DNA from: Halobacillus amylolyticus
GTDB taxonomy: Bacteria; Bacillota; Bacilli; Bacillales; Halobacillaceae
NCBI RefSeq assembly: GCF_022921115.1
Contig: NZ_CP095075.1
Location: forward strand, 744,001-808,000
DNA length: 64,000 nt
Direction: 5' to 3'
How positions within the stretch are numbered: position 1 is the first letter of the stretch; every line of letters starts with the position of its first letter. Of this stretch, positions 19,951 to 29,670 are shown in pieces. The notes beneath the pieces were generated by a model that saw only the letters and a program-made list of their open reading frames with translations, was not told the DNA's origin and searched no databases. A program made the position numbers and the translations under genes.

Positions 19951-21207
19951 TTACAAGAATAAGCGTTGAATGTCATTCCATGTCACAACTAACATTAATA
20001 ACATCAATAGAGCAAATCCAATAAAATGGACAATTCCTTCTTTTTGTGGATCGATCGGCTTTCCGCGTATCCCTTCAAGGCCAACAAATAGTAAGCGGCC
20101 TCCATCTAGAGCAGGGAGCGGCAATAAGTTTACGATCCCAAGGTTAACACTAAGAATAGATGTCCACATAACAAAGTTCGTCAAGCCTGTTTGAACGACA
20201 CGGTCTGTTGCGTCATAAATCCCTACAGGACCAGACAGCATATCTAATGAAAATTGACCTGTGACAAGTTTTCCTAAATTGGTCAGAATTAACGTACCCC
20301 ACTCATAGGTTTGCGTAAAACCATAGGTGAGTTTCTTAACAAATGAATCTTCAAAGGCACGTGCCACACCTACTTGACCAATGGTGACTTCCCCCTGTTC
20401 AATTTGTGCCGGTGTAACATCAACCTGTATCGTTTCCTCATTACGCTCAACAGATAAGGTCACTTGCTCCTCTGGATGATTTCTTACGATTTGAGTAAAC
20501 TCATCCCACGTATTCACTGATTCCCCATCAATCCCAACAATTTCGTCTCCAGCCTGTAATCCCGCTTCTTCTGCAGGGGAGTCAGGCTGGACGTCACTAA
20601 TAAGTGCATTATTTACGGGGACGCCTTGGATAAAGCCTAGAATCATAAACAAAATGATGGCTAGTACAAAGTTCATCATCGGACCGGCAAACAATTGCAT
20701 CGCACGTTTCGGCACAGATTTTGAAGCAAACTGGCGATCATACGGGGCAATCTGTGTTTCTTTTTCATCCATGACAAACATCGCTTTAGGATCTACATCA
20801 AAGTAAAGCTTCTCTTCTTCGTCAATTTCATATCCTTCAATAATTAAACGATGATCGAGGTCAGCCCGTTCTACTTCAACGACACGAGCATAAGGATGTT
20901 TCGATTTATTGTTGACGATGATACGATTGACTTTACCTGCCTCATTGAATTCAAGTCCAATATGATGACCAGCCTTCAGTTCAACAATCTCAGGATCCTC
21001 TCCTGCTACTCTTACGTACCCACCAATAGGCAATAAACGAATGGTATAAACGGTTTCGTTTTTTGTGAAAGCGAAAATTTTCGGACCAAATCCGATAGCA
21101 AATTCTCTAGCAAGCATTCCTGCTCGCTTTGCAAAAATGAGATGCCCCCACTCATGGACAAACACTAACAGTCCGAACATGAGTATAAATGCTATTACTG
21201 TCGTCAA
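19951..21207 (-). CDS. rseP: Site-2 intramembrane metalloprotease RseP/RasP
   Basis: Zinc metalloprotease that cleaves membrane proteins such as anti-sigma factors and signal-peptide remnants. About 418 residues, with HEWGH (18-22) in the first membrane segment, one PDZ domain (about 180-270, [23 protein letters not shown]) and a C-terminal [11 protein letters not shown] in a later membrane segment. TTG at 21207 is chosen because AAGGAAGGTG lies at the right distance and the N-terminus then matches the B. subtilis protein; GTG at 21216 is the alternative. Its ribosome site directly abuts repeat element D. Confidence 0.95.
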   Translation of the reverse strand: MTTVIAFILMFGLLVFVHEWGHLIFAKRAGMLAREFAIGFGPKIFAFTKNETVYTIRLLPIGGYVRVAGEDPEIVELKAGHHIGLEFNEAGKVNRIIVNNKSKHPYARVVEVERADLDHRLIIEGYEIDEEEKLYFDVDPKAMFVMDEKETQIAPYDRQFASKSVPKRAMQLFAGPMMNFVLAIILFMILGFIQGVPVNNALISDVQPDSPAEEAGLQAGDEIVGIDGESVNTWDEFTQIVRNHPEEQVTLSVERNEETIQVDVTPAQIEQGEVTIGQVGVARAFEDSFVKKLTYGFTQTYEWGTLILTNLGKLVTGQFSLDMLSGPVGIYDATDRVVQTGLTNFVMWTSILSVNLGIVNLLPLPALDGGRLLFVGLEGIRGKPIDPQKEGIVHFIGFALLMLLMLVVTWNDIQRLFL

Positions 21208-21221
21208 ATGAAGCACCTTCC

Positions 21222-21457
21222 TTTTAGAGGTTGTTCAAAAAATCACGGTATCACTTGCGGTCAATCCTGCGTCAGCTAGGTCTAAAAATAGCTGTGTTCC
21301 TGCATCTACAAGCCTGTAACTAAGAAGAGCAACTTTCTAAGGTGCAAGACAGCCTACAGGAGCCCTTCAAGTGGCCTCGTTACTCGTACAACTTAGCATA
21401 CGTTCGGCAACTCAAAATTACGCCACCTATCCAGCAATTTTTGAACATGACTTTTAG
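21222..21457. repeat. Intergenic inverted-end repeat element D
   Basis: About 235 bp between dxr and rseP. Left end TTTTAGAGGTTGTTCAAAAA; right end on the other strand CTAAAAGTCATGTTCAAAAA. Unlike A-C, its interior shows no clear similarity to the other copies, apart from the ends. The right terminal CTAAAAG contains the dxr stop codon TAA, and the left end adjoins the rseP ribosome site. Confidence 0.7.
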
Positions 21458-22593
21458 TTTAAATGGACACGTTTTCTCGTTTCCTCATCGATAGATAGTA
21501 TGGTAGATAAGTCTGGGTTATGAATTGTTTTATGCTGTGAAAGTTCTTGTTGAATTAATTGTTCGATTTCAAGGAAGGAGATTTTACCTTCTAGAAATAA
21601 TTGGACGGCTACCTCATTGGCAGCGTTTAGAACTGTCGTCATCGATCCACCCTCACGCCCAGCTTCATAAGCCATTCTGAGACAAGGAAAACGATCCATA
21701 TCCATTTTCTCAAAATGTAGTGTAGCCATTTCTTCTAGATTGAGCTGCTTTGTATTTTCTAAAGAATAACGTTTCGGATACGTTAATGCGTATTGGATCG
21801 GCACTTTCATATCCGGAGTGCCTAACTGTGCCATGACACTTCGATCTACATACTCTACCATAGAATGAATGACGCTTTCTCTATGAAGAATAACATGAAT
21901 TTGCTCATAAGGCACATCAAATAGCCAATGAGCCTCTATCACTTCTAATCCTTTATTCATCATAGAGGCAGAATCCACCGTAATTTTCGCCCCCATACTC
22001 CAGTTTGGGTGATTAAGGGCATCTTCAACCGTGACTCCTGCAAGTTCTTCCCTTTTTTTATCGCGGAAGCTTCCCCCAGAGGCTGTAATGATTAATTTGT
22101 GAATATCCTTTTTACTTTCGCCATTTAGTGATTGGTAAATCGCTGAATGCTCACTATCTACAGGTAAGAGAGCCACATTATGTTTCCTAGCAGCCTCCAT
22201 AACTAAATGTCCTGCAGTGACAAGTGTCTCTTTGTTAGCAATGGCGATTGTTTTTCTTGCTTCAATTGCTTTAAGTGTAGCAGGAAGTCCAATACTCCCC
22301 ATAACAGCATTTACAACCACATCCACCTGATCAGCAACACTCGCTTCAATAAGTCCGCCGCTGCCAAATAAAATAGTGCTTCCCTGCCACTCTTTTTCAA
22401 GCTTGTCCTTAGTTGCTTCATCCTGAACAACAACTAAAGCAGGTTGAAACTCCTTAATGAGCGGGAGAGCCCTGTCTATATTTTTTCCAAATGCCATAGC
22501 ATATAGAGAAAATTCTTCTTTATGCAATCGAAGCACTTCAAGCGTTTGTATACCAATTGAGCCTGTAGACCCAAGTAATGCAATTTGTTTCAT
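21454..22593 (-). CDS. dxr: 1-deoxy-D-xylulose 5-phosphate reductoisomerase
   Basis: Second step of the MEP isoprenoid pathway, NADPH-dependent. The 379-residue product shows GSTGSIG (8-14), NKETLVTAG (substrate loop), [21 protein letters not shown] and [16 protein letters not shown]. It lies in an operon with cdsA and uppS upstream, linking isoprenoid supply with undecaprenyl carrier and phospholipid synthesis. The final codons HLN-stop are shared with the end of repeat element D. Confidence 0.97.
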   Translation of the reverse strand: MKQIALLGSTGSIGIQTLEVLRLHKEEFSLYAMAFGKNIDRALPLIKEFQPALVVVQDEATKDKLEKEWQGSTILFGSGGLIEASVADQVDVVVNAVMGSIGLPATLKAIEARKTIAIANKETLVTAGHLVMEAARKHNVALLPVDSEHSAIYQSLNGESKKDIHKLIITASGGSFRDKKREELAGVTVEDALNHPNWSMGAKITVDSASMMNKGLEVIEAHWLFDVPYEQIHVILHRESVIHSMVEYVDRSVMAQLGTPDMKVPIQYALTYPKRYSLENTKQLNLEEMATLHFEKMDMDRFPCLRMAYEAGREGGSMTTVLNAANEVAVQLFLEGKISFLEIEQLIQQELSQHKTIHNPDLSTILSIDEETRKRVHLN

Positions 22594-22625
22594 CCTGGGA
22601 ACTCCCCTTTTACTATCGGTAATCG

Positions 22626-23471
22626 TTAATAAATATAAAACACAAATGAAAGAACCCAGTTCATAGCAAGAGCCTTTTCTTCCTCTGGAATGAAGCCAAC
22701 TAAATGCAAGATCGGCAGCATAAAAATCAAACTGTCGAAGCGATCCAACACACCGCCGTGCCCTGGAAGAATTTTGCCGGAATCCTTTACAGCATAGTGA
22801 CGCTTAAACGCTGATTCCACTAAGTCACCGATCTGACCTGTTATAGAAATAAGAATTGTTACGAGCAGTACAATCAGCAGAGAATGCTGAAGCGGTTCTA
22901 TCATATGAAAGATATAGGCGACCACACAAGCAAGTACAACACCGCCGACCGAACCTTCAATGGTCTTCTTCGGACTGATTTGCGGCCATAATTTATGCTT
23001 GCCAAGTAATCGGCCAAATATATACGCCCCTGTATCTGTTGCCCAAACAACAAAAAGAGCATAGAACACGTACTCCAAACCGGCCTCTCTCGTTACAATT
23101 AGATAATAAAAGCCCATCCCGATATAAATAGCAGATAATAAAAGGAATCCAACATCATCGAAGGTAAAGCGGTTTTTCACAAGAACCGTATAACTCAGCA
23201 AGATTAAAACAGCTAACAAAGTGAGTTCAGATTTGGTTATAGGTAAATTATAACCAAAAAACATCCCCTGCTTATACATCAGTGTCCACATAAGCAGTAA
23301 AGTAATACCTGAGGCAATGGAATACCGAGCAATTTTTTTCATACGCATGAGTTCATATATAGCTATGCTTGCAATTAAATAGACAAAAGCCTGAAAGATT
23401 AGATCGCCAAGCATAACAATAGGCAGAAAGATTAATGCCGCGACTAATGCTGTAATCGTTCGTTGTTTCAT
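22626..23471 (-). CDS. cdsA: Phosphatidate cytidylyltransferase
   Basis: Integral membrane enzyme that makes CDP-diacylglycerol. 281 residues with about eight hydrophobic segments and the family signature near the C-terminus ([19 protein letters not shown], about 225-243), preceded by [12 protein letters not shown]. The C-terminus is slightly longer than the usual 265-270 residues. It lies between uppS and dxr, as in B. subtilis. Confidence 0.95.
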   Translation of the reverse strand: MKQRTITALVAALIFLPIVMLGDLIFQAFVYLIASIAIYELMRMKKIARYSIASGITLLLMWTLMYKQGMFFGYNLPITKSELTLLAVLILLSYTVLVKNRFTFDDVGFLLLSAIYIGMGFYYLIVTREAGLEYVFYALFVVWATDTGAYIFGRLLGKHKLWPQISPKKTIEGSVGGVVLACVVAYIFHMIEPLQHSLLIVLLVTILISITGQIGDLVESAFKRHYAVKDSGKILPGHGGVLDRFDSLIFMLPILHLVGFIPEEEKALAMNWVLSFVFYIY

Positions 23472-23485
23472 AGTACGTTCACACC

Positions 23486-24253
23486 TTATATTCCGCCATA
23501 ACGACGTTTGCGGTTTTGATAATCGTAGAGTGCTTGTTCAAATAGATGTTCGTCAAAGTCTGGCCAAAACACATCTGTAAACCAGAATTCGGCATAGGCA
23601 AGCTGCCATAATAGAAAGTTGCTTAACCGTTGTTCACCACTTGTTCTAATCAGCAAATCTGGTTCTAATAGTTCTGATGTGTATAGATGTGATGAGAACA
23701 GCTGTTCATCAATATCACCTGTTGAAAGTTCACCCTTTTCAACTTGTGTTGCTATTTGCTTCACTGCATTGACCATTTCAAAACGGCTTCCATAGTTAAG
23801 TGCGAAATTTAAAATAAGACCGCTGTTTTCAGAGGTACGACTGATGGCTTCTTCCACTGCTTTACGGGTATGTTCTGGGAGTAAACCAGTATCTCCAATC
23901 GTTTGGACTTGTACATTTCTTTCAATGAGTTCTGGCAAATATGTAGTTAAAAAATCAACAGGTAATTTCATTAAAAAATCAACTTCATTTTTTGGTCGTT
24001 TCCAATTTTCTGTTGAAAAGGCATAGAGTGTAAGGACATGAACCCCTAAATCTGATGCACGGCGAACAATTTTCTTAACGACACTCATGCCTTCTTTATG
24101 GCCAGCAATTCTTGGCAAGCCCCTCTTTTTAGCCCAACGACCATTTCCATCCATTATTATCGCCACATGATTAGGAATATGATCATGATCGAGACTCAGA
24201 GATTGCTGTGTCGTATGTTTCTTATTTTTGGTAAATGGAATCTTGATTGGCAT
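23486..24253 (-). CDS. uppS: Undecaprenyl diphosphate synthase (isoprenyl transferase)
   Basis: Cis-prenyltransferase making the C55 carrier lipid for wall synthesis. 255 residues. The catalytic Asp is D35 in MDGNGRWAKKRG, followed by GHKEG, TLYAFSTENWKRP and the C-terminal LLIRTSGEQRLSNFLLWQ. The first 25 residues are a non-conserved basic/polar tail. It is the first gene after frr and its terminator; a TATAAT-like box lies at 24292-24297 on the minus strand but no convincing -35 was seen. Confidence 0.96.
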   Translation of the reverse strand: MPIKIPFTKNKKHTTQQSLSLDHDHIPNHVAIIMDGNGRWAKKRGLPRIAGHKEGMSVVKKIVRRASDLGVHVLTLYAFSTENWKRPKNEVDFLMKLPVDFLTTYLPELIERNVQVQTIGDTGLLPEHTRKAVEEAISRTSENSGLILNFALNYGSRFEMVNAVKQIATQVEKGELSTGDIDEQLFSSHLYTSELLEPDLLIRTSGEQRLSNFLLWQLAYAEFWFTDVFWPDFDEHLFEQALYDYQNRKRRYGGI

Positions 24254-24350
24254 GACATTATCCCCCAGTCCGTTGGTTCCACTTTTCTATTATATACTAT
24301 TATCCTACACCATGCCGCCATTCACATAAAGAGTATTTGATAGCAAAATA

Positions 24351-24385
24351 AAAGCCGCACTGCCAAACAGCGACAGTGCGGCTTT
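24351..24385 (-). terminator. Intrinsic terminator of the pyrH-frr transcript
   Basis: Perfect 12-bp arms AAAGCCGCACTG and CAGTGCGGCTTT around an 11-base loop, followed on the minus strand by TATTTTG. It ends the transcript after frr. Confidence 0.88.
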
Positions 24386-24408
24386 ATACACCTAATTGGC
24401 CTATCAGA

Positions 24409-24966
24409 TCAAACTTCCATAATTTCGTCTTCTTTAGTCTTAGCTAGTTTATCAATAGAGGTAATATTATTATCTGTCACTTTCTGAACATCATCTTGAT
24501 ATTCACGAAGATCATCCTCAGTCAGGTCCCCGTCTTTCTCAAGTTTCTTCAGACGGTCGTTTGCGTCACGGCGAATGTTACGGACTTGTACTTTGGCTTC
24601 TTCTGAATATTTACCGACTACTTTAGCTAAATCTTTACGGCGCTCTTCTGTAAGTGCTGGGATGCTAATACGCACAACGTTACCATCACTTGACGGTGAT
24701 AGACCTAGATCCGCTTTTTGAATAGCTTTTTCGATCTCTGAAACAGCAGACTTATCATATGGTGTAATAACAAGCAGACGCGGTTCAGGTGCACCCACTT
24801 GAGCTAATTGGTTTAAAGGTGTAGCCGCACCATAGTAATCTACATAAACATTATCCAAAATAGAAGGGTTCGCTCGACCAGCTCTAACCGTAGCTAATTG
24901 ACGTGAGTAAGCTTGAACAGCTTGTTCCATTTGTTGTTTCGTTTCATTAATCACGGCATCTGACAT
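24409..24966 (-). CDS. frr: Ribosome recycling factor
   Basis: Releases ribosomes after termination together with EF-G. 185 residues, the standard length, with [12 protein letters not shown] (27-38), [12 protein letters not shown] and [15 protein letters not shown]. It starts 2 bp after pyrH and is presumably co-transcribed with it. Confidence 0.97.
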   Translation of the reverse strand: MSDAVINETKQQMEQAVQAYSRQLATVRAGRANPSILDNVYVDYYGAATPLNQLAQVGAPEPRLLVITPYDKSAVSEIEKAIQKADLGLSPSSDGNVVRISIPALTEERRKDLAKVVGKYSEEAKVQVRNIRRDANDRLKKLEKDGDLTEDDLREYQDDVQKVTDNNITSIDKLAKTKEDEIMEV

Positions 24967-24968
24967 GA

Positions 24969-25691
24969 TTATTTCCCCCTAACAATAGTTCCAATATTTT
25001 CGCCCATTACGGCCTTTTTAATATTACCTTCTTCTGTAATAGAGAATACCAATAAATCGATATCGTTGTCCATACATAAAGAGGAAGCTGTAGAATCCAT
25101 AACACCCAAACCTTCATTAAGCACATCCAGATAGGAAATTTGGTCATATTTCTTTGCGTCGACGTTCACTTTAGGATCGTCTGAGTATACACCATCGACA
25201 TTATTTTTAGCCATCAATATCACATCTGCTTCCACTTCAGCTGCACGTAATGCTGCAGTTGTATCCGTAGAAAAATAAGGATTACCAGTTCCAGCAGCAA
25301 AAATAACCACCCGTTTTTTCTCTAGATGGCGGATCGCTTTTCTCCGTATATACGGTTCTGCAACTTGTCTCATTTCAATTGATGTTTGGACACGTGTTTG
25401 AATACCCATGTTTTCCAAACTGTCTTGAAGAGCCAAAGAGTTCATTACTGTAGCGAGCATTCCCATGTAATCTGCATTAGCCCGGTCCATACCCATTTCG
25501 CTTCCTACTTTCCCACGCCAAATGTTTCCACCGCCAACAACCACGGCGACTTCTACACCTAACTCGGCTACCTCTTTAACTTGACGGGAAATGGATTGTA
25601 TAATCGTTGGTTCAAGACCGAAACCTTCTTTGCCACTTAAGGCTTCTCCACTCAGTTTTAGTACGATGCGACGATAGCGAGCTGTAGTCAT
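24969..25691 (-). CDS. pyrH: UMP kinase
   Basis: Phosphorylates UMP to UDP; hexameric amino-acid-kinase fold enzyme. 240 residues with LKLSGEAL (10-17), [10 protein letters not shown] (about 52-61) and [22 protein letters not shown] at 25691 (MTTARYRR) is chosen for the GGAGG 5 bp upstream; a frame from 25703 adds four residues without a better site. Confidence 0.97.
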   Translation of the reverse strand: MTTARYRRIVLKLSGEALSGKEGFGLEPTIIQSISRQVKEVAELGVEVAVVVGGGNIWRGKVGSEMGMDRANADYMGMLATVMNSLALQDSLENMGIQTRVQTSIEMRQVAEPYIRRKAIRHLEKKRVVIFAAGTGNPYFSTDTTAALRAAEVEADVILMAKNNVDGVYSDDPKVNVDAKKYDQISYLDVLNEGLGVMDSTASSLCMDNDIDLLVFSITEEGNIKKAVMGENIGTIVRGK

Positions 25692-25764
25692 AGCAACCTC
25701 CATTTTTTCCTAATCTATTTTTGTGTCGATCATGATGTTATTTTTAGCCATTGTATGTAACGTG

Positions 25765-25803
25765 TTTTAAAATAGGGAACACAATGTGTCCCCCGTTTTA
25801 AAA
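25765..25803 (-). terminator. Putative terminator after tsf
   Basis: Read on the minus strand, GGGGACACA pairs with TGTGTTCCC with one mismatch, inside complementary TTTTAAAA flanks, and a TATTTTAAAA tract follows. It starts shortly after the tsf stop codon. Confidence 0.65.
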
Positions 25804-25808
25804 TTCGC

Positions 25809-26693
25809 TTATTTTTTAACTTGGCTCATTACTTCGTCAGCAAAGTTTTCTTCACGTTTCTGCATACCTTCTCCAACTTCGAAACGGACGAACCCTTTAA
25901 TCTCACCTTTAGAAGAAGCTACATACTGCTTCACCTTTTGATCTGGATCTTTAACGAAGCTTTGCTCAAGCAGGCAAATCTCTTCGAAGAACTTGTTCAA
26001 ACGACCTTCAACCATTTTTTCAACAATTTTTTCTGGCTTTCCTTCGTTGAGAGCCTGTGTTTTCAATACTTCGCGCTCGCTGTCTACTTCTGACTCAGGA
26101 ATTTCGTCACGGGAAACGTAACGAGGGTTAACAGCTGCTACATGCATCGCTACATCTTTTGCAACGGCTTCGTCTGTGGACCCTTCAAGTACAGTTAGAA
26201 CACCAATGTTTCCGCCCATATGCATATAAGCACCAAATGCATCGTTATCCGTTTTTTCTTTAATAACAAAACGACGAAGAGAGATCTTCTCCCCAATTTT
26301 AGCAACCATATCTGTAATGTATTCATTAATCGTGTTGCCTTCACCATGAAGCTTTTGCTCAAGTGCTTCTTCAACTGTGGCAGGCTTTTGGTTCACAAGG
26401 TGTTGACCAAGCTCTTGAAGCAGTGTTTTGAATTGGTCATTTTTTGTAACGAAGTCAGTTTCGCAGTTCACTTCAAAAAGAGCTGCTGTATTGCCTTCGA
26501 CTACGATATGTGCAGATCCTTCAGCAGCAATACGATCCGCTTTCTTCTGTGCTTTAGAAATACCTTTTTCACGGAGCCATTCCATTGCTTTTTCCATGTC
26601 ACCGTCATTTTCAGTAAGTGCTTTTTTACAATCCATCATACCAGCACCTGTTTTTTCACGAAGTTCTTTTACCATTTTTGCATTAACAGCCAT
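25809..26693 (-). CDS. tsf: Elongation factor Ts
   Basis: Nucleotide exchange factor for EF-Tu. 294 residues, with the N-terminal UBA-like start [19 protein letters not shown] (8-26), the conserved [11 protein letters not shown] (about 72-82) and two core domains. It lies downstream of rpsB, separated by an attenuator-like hairpin. Confidence 0.97.
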   Translation of the reverse strand: MAVNAKMVKELREKTGAGMMDCKKALTENDGDMEKAMEWLREKGISKAQKKADRIAAEGSAHIVVEGNTAALFEVNCETDFVTKNDQFKTLLQELGQHLVNQKPATVEEALEQKLHGEGNTINEYITDMVAKIGEKISLRRFVIKEKTDNDAFGAYMHMGGNIGVLTVLEGSTDEAVAKDVAMHVAAVNPRYVSRDEIPESEVDSEREVLKTQALNEGKPEKIVEKMVEGRLNKFFEEICLLEQSFVKDPDQKVKQYVASSKGEIKGFVRFEVGEGMQKREENFADEVMSQVKK

Positions 26694-26730
26694 TGTGTAG
26701 CCTCCTTATTTATCTAGACCTTTACGATTA

Positions 26731-26772
26731 AGAAAAGCTCGAAGCGCCCTGATAGACAGAAAAGCGCAAGAG
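26731..26772. repeat. Collapsed remnant of the GAAAAGCGGAAG...TAGACAG repeat
   Basis: AGAAAAGCTCGAAGCGCC is followed after three bases by TAGACAG and then AAAAGCGCAAG. These match the two ends of the structured repeat found at 13190-13492, with the folded interior missing. It lies in the rpsB-tsf spacer. Confidence 0.45.
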
Positions 26773-26798
26773 TTTATAGTTTCTTCACTCTTAAAAAA

Positions 26799-26827
26799 GG
26801 TGATAAAAGGTCTGCCCCCTTATCACC
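26799..26827 (-). terminator. Terminator or attenuator between rpsB and tsf
   Basis: GGTGATAA and TTATCACC form a perfect stem around a 13-base loop and are followed by six T on the minus strand. It lies just after the rpsB stop and could lower tsf expression relative to rpsB. Confidence 0.8.
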
Positions 26828-26841
26828 AATTGAACCGTCAC

Positions 26842-27573
26842 CTACTCTTGAACAGCTTCCGCTTCCGCTTCTTCTGTTTCTTCAGTTTCCTCGCCTTGCT
26901 TCGCTTCAAGAACAGCATCTGCCATTTTTGAAGTAAGCAATTTAACAGCGCGAATTGCGTCATCGTTCGCTGGGATGACATAATCGATTTCATCCGGATC
27001 ACAGTTTGTATCAACAATACCGATTACCGGGATATTTAATTTATGAGCTTCCGCGATAGCAATGCGCTCTTTACGAGGGTCAATGACAAACATTGCATCT
27101 GGAATTGAAGTCATTTCTTTAATACCGCCCAGGAATTTAACTAGACGATCTTTTTCTTTAAGCATATCAACAACTTCTTTTTTAGGAAGCACGTCAAATG
27201 TACCATCTTCTTCCATACGCTCAATGTCAATTAGACGGTTGATACGCTTACGGATCGTTTGGAAGTTCGTTAGCGTACCACCTAACCAGCGTTGGTTAAT
27301 GTAGTACATACCACAGCGATTCGCTTCATCGCGAACTGTGTCTTGTGCTTGTTTTTTCGTACCTACGAAAAGGACATTTCCACCATCTTCGGCGATTTGT
27401 TTTACGTAGTTGTACGCTTCATCTACCTTTTTAACTGTTTTTTGCAGGTCGATGATATAAATTCCGTTACGCTCTGTGAAGATATACTTCTTCATCTTCG
27501 GGTTCCAGCGACGGGTTTGGTGTCCGAAATGCACACCAGCTTCTAGCAACTGTTTCATAGAAATAACAGACAT
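26842..27573 (-). CDS. rpsB: 30S ribosomal protein S2
   Basis: Late-assembling small-subunit protein. 243 residues, with [20 protein letters not shown] (7-26), the central coiled region, and [12 protein letters not shown]. The C-terminus is very acidic (Glu-rich last 17 residues). It has its own sigma-A promoter and a leader of about 120 nt. Confidence 0.98.
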   Translation of the reverse strand: MSVISMKQLLEAGVHFGHQTRRWNPKMKKYIFTERNGIYIIDLQKTVKKVDEAYNYVKQIAEDGGNVLFVGTKKQAQDTVRDEANRCGMYYINQRWLGGTLTNFQTIRKRINRLIDIERMEEDGTFDVLPKKEVVDMLKEKDRLVKFLGGIKEMTSIPDAMFVIDPRKERIAIAEAHKLNIPVIGIVDTNCDPDEIDYVIPANDDAIRAVKLLTSKMADAVLEAKQGEETEETEEAEAEAVQE

Positions 27574-27698
27574 GTTTTTGTTCCTCCCGTTTGGTTTTAA
27601 TTAGTATCCTCCGCCCTCATCATCTCTCATTACTAACTCTTATCAGAAAGAGCAACCATTAATGAAATCAAAAGACGTGTGTATTGACACCGACAGTA

Positions 27699-27727
27699 AA
27701 TATATCACAATGGACCTATTCATTCAA
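27699..27727 (-). promoter_or_regulatory. Sigma-A promoter of rpsB
   Basis: On the minus strand TTGAAT, 17 bases, TATATT. It gives a transcript with a leader of about 115-120 nt before rpsB. It starts within 15 bp of the swrB stop codon, and no intrinsic terminator is visible between the fla/che operon and this promoter. Confidence 0.75.
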
Positions 27728-27737
27728 GTATATTTGA

Positions 27738-28181
27738 TTATTTTATATGTTGAAACTTTACAAGCAGCTCAACTTCTGTTTTACCCATGTTTAATTCACG
27801 GGCAATTTCCTCCATACTAGCCCCATTTTGGTACATCACTATCACACTAGACTGAAGGGATGGTTGATAATCTTCTTCACCTTCTAATGGCAGCGGAGGA
27901 GTGTAGTCTGGTTTCTCCTCTGTATCGATACTATTTTGTTCTGGGCGCTGTTTCGACTGCTGGGATGTATGCTTGAGCCACCCATCCATTTTTGCGTTCT
28001 CTTCTTTTATTTCCAAAAGATAAGCATTAAATACCTCTTCAATTTCACTAGATACCTGTTTTTGACGCAATTCTAATTCCTCTGTCTGTTTCACTTTATT
28101 AAACAAGACCATAATAGTTAAAATCAAAACCCCATGCAGAATAAAGCTAATCGCTAATAGAAAGTACACCATTTCCTTCAC
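27738..28181 (-). CDS. swrB: Swarming motility protein SwrB (YlxL)
   Basis: Last gene of the fla/che operon. In B. subtilis SwrB promotes flagellar type III export activation and high sigma-D activity. 147 residues: one N-terminal membrane helix (about 4-26), a coiled region (about 30-65), a Pro/Glu-rich linker, and a C-terminal helix-turn-helix-like segment (SMEEIARELNMGKTEVELL, about 122-140). GTG at 28181 or ATG three codons later could start it; AGGTGA precedes both. Confidence 0.82.
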   Translation of the reverse strand: MKEMVYFLLAISFILHGVLILTIMVLFNKVKQTEELELRQKQVSSEIEEVFNAYLLEIKEENAKMDGWLKHTSQQSKQRPEQNSIDTEEKPDYTPPLPLEGEEDYQPSLQSSVIVMYQNGASMEEIARELNMGKTEVELLVKFQHIK

Positions 28182-28188
28182 TCACCTG

Positions 28189-28311
28189 TTAAAATCTATT
28201 GTCACACCTGGAGTCCCGACTAATCGTCGATAATCGAAATCTCATTCTCTCTAATCTTTTAAGTAGACTTTCACTTTTAGTCACATGAGCCTGTTCTAAT
28301 TGCGTTTCCAT
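28189..28311 (-). CDS. Possible small protein between sigD and swrB
   Basis: A 40-codon frame from ATG at 28311 to TAA at 28189 fills the 141-bp gap between sigD and swrB. A TTG at 28326, overlapping the sigD stop (TTGA), could give 45 residues. The product is charged and probably helical (LLKRLERMRFRLSTISR), with no membrane segment. No good ribosome site precedes the ATG, and I know of no family member. It may be spacer sequence rather than a gene. Confidence 0.25.
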   Translation of the reverse strand: METQLEQAHVTKSESLLKRLERMRFRLSTISRDSRCDNRF

Positions 28312-28322
28312 CTTTACGAATT

Positions 28323-29096
28323 TCAACCTACAACACTCATTAGTGAATTTCTCAGCTTAAAAATGGCTTTAGCATGAATCTGTGATATTCTCGATGTCGT
28401 TAAATCCATGATCTCACCAATTTCTGTTAAGGTTAGTTCTTCTGTGTAAAATAAACTCACGACCAGTTGCTCTTTTTCATTCAATTTTTTAATATGCTGG
28501 GCTAGTTCCTTGTAATTCTCTTCCCTTATAAGGCTTTCAGTTGGTGTAGGTGTAGTCTTATCAGGTATGGAATAACCAATACCCTCTTTATGTTCATCAG
28601 GGCTGTCTTTTACTTTTTCTTCGATTGAGAGCACGTGGGCATAGAGGGCATCCTTCATAATTTCTTCAACATCGATTATTGACATGTTAAGCTCTTCGGC
28701 AATTTCTGTTGAGGTTGCAGGTCTGTGATACTGCTGTTCAATATGTTCAGCTGTATGTTCGATTTTTTTTGCTTTATCACGGACGGACCGCGGAAGCCAG
28801 TCCTCTTTCCGGAGCCCATCCATTATTGTCCCCCGTATTCGAAAAGAGGCATAAGTCTCAAACTTTAAGTCGCGGGTGATATCGAATTTTTTTAACGCAT
28901 CGTATAAGCCTAGCAGTCCAAGACTCTTCACATCATCTTTACTAACGCTTCTGGGTAGATGGACAGCTATTCGCTGGACGTGAAAAAGAACTAAATAATA
29001 GTATTGTTGCACTAATTCATTTGCTGCTTCCATGTTTTGCTCGTTTACCCAAAGGTCCCACAGCTCTTGTTCTTGAGGAGATATAGAGCCTGCCAT
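28323..29096 (-). CDS. sigD: RNA polymerase sigma factor SigD (FliA family)
   Basis: Sigma-28-type factor for late flagellar, chemotaxis and autolysin genes. About 257 residues from ATG 29096 (GAGGAGGG upstream). Region 2: LGLLGLYDALKKFDITRDLKFETYASFRIRG in parts (about 60-90), then GLRKEDWLPRSVRDKAKK. Region 3 follows, and region 4 has LTLTEIGEIMDLTTSRISQIH (about 222-242). It lies second from the end of the fla/che operon, a position that in B. subtilis affects the fraction of motile cells. Confidence 0.96.
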   Translation of the reverse strand: MAGSISPQEQELWDLWVNEQNMEAANELVQQYYYLVLFHVQRIAVHLPRSVSKDDVKSLGLLGLYDALKKFDITRDLKFETYASFRIRGTIMDGLRKEDWLPRSVRDKAKKIEHTAEHIEQQYHRPATSTEIAEELNMSIIDVEEIMKDALYAHVLSIEEKVKDSPDEHKEGIGYSIPDKTTPTPTESLIREENYKELAQHIKKLNEKEQLVVSLFYTEELTLTEIGEIMDLTTSRISQIHAKAIFKLRNSLMSVVG

Positions 29097-29172
29097 GATC
29101 ATCCCTCCTCACTTTGTCATTAATAAAAATAGATTGGGTATGATTATCATCTTCGTTTCCTGCACGCCAATA

Positions 29173-29670
29173 TCAGATCATTGACTCTCCCTTGTTAACC
29201 GTACGAATATGTAACAGGCTTGTTGCCGGATTAAACTCTATTGTTCGTCCACTCTTCCCGCCTGTATCCTCAGATTCAACAGGAATCATTAATTGAGAAA
29301 GTCTTTTCTTAACCGATTCTACATTTCTCGGACCTATTCTCATCGTATCACTCGCTGTTGAAAACTGAAACATCTGTGCGCCCCCCGCAAGTTTAGCAAG
29401 TAGACGGTGTTTCTTCACACCTTCTATTATCATTTTGTCAACCAAAGCATCAATAGCTGTGTCCGCATATTTAGCTCGGTTTAATGAAGCTTCTTTGCTT
29501 AATGTTGAATCCGGCAGCATAATATGTGCCATCCCTGCTATTTTTGATGATCGATCATAAAGGACAAGCCCCACACAAGAACCTAGACCTGAAGTGCGAA
29601 TCAATGTATCATGTTTAACTATCTCAAGCTCAGCGATACCTATTTTAACCGTCCCTGCTACTCTACTCAT
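29173..29670 (-). CDS. cheD: Chemoreceptor glutamine deamidase CheD
   Basis: Deamidates specific glutamines of chemoreceptors and binds CheC, enhancing CheC phosphatase activity. 165 residues. The papain-like catalytic residues are visible: C32 in GLGSCVGLVLYD and H49 in AGMAHIMLPDS, with T26 nearby. It overlaps the end of cheC by 8 bp. Confidence 0.95.
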   Translation of the reverse strand: MSRVAGTVKIGIAELEIVKHDTLIRTSGLGSCVGLVLYDRSSKIAGMAHIMLPDSTLSKEASLNRAKYADTAIDALVDKMIIEGVKKHRLLAKLAGGAQMFQFSTASDTMRIGPRNVESVKKRLSQLMIPVESEDTGGKSGRTIEFNPATSLLHIRTVNKGESMI

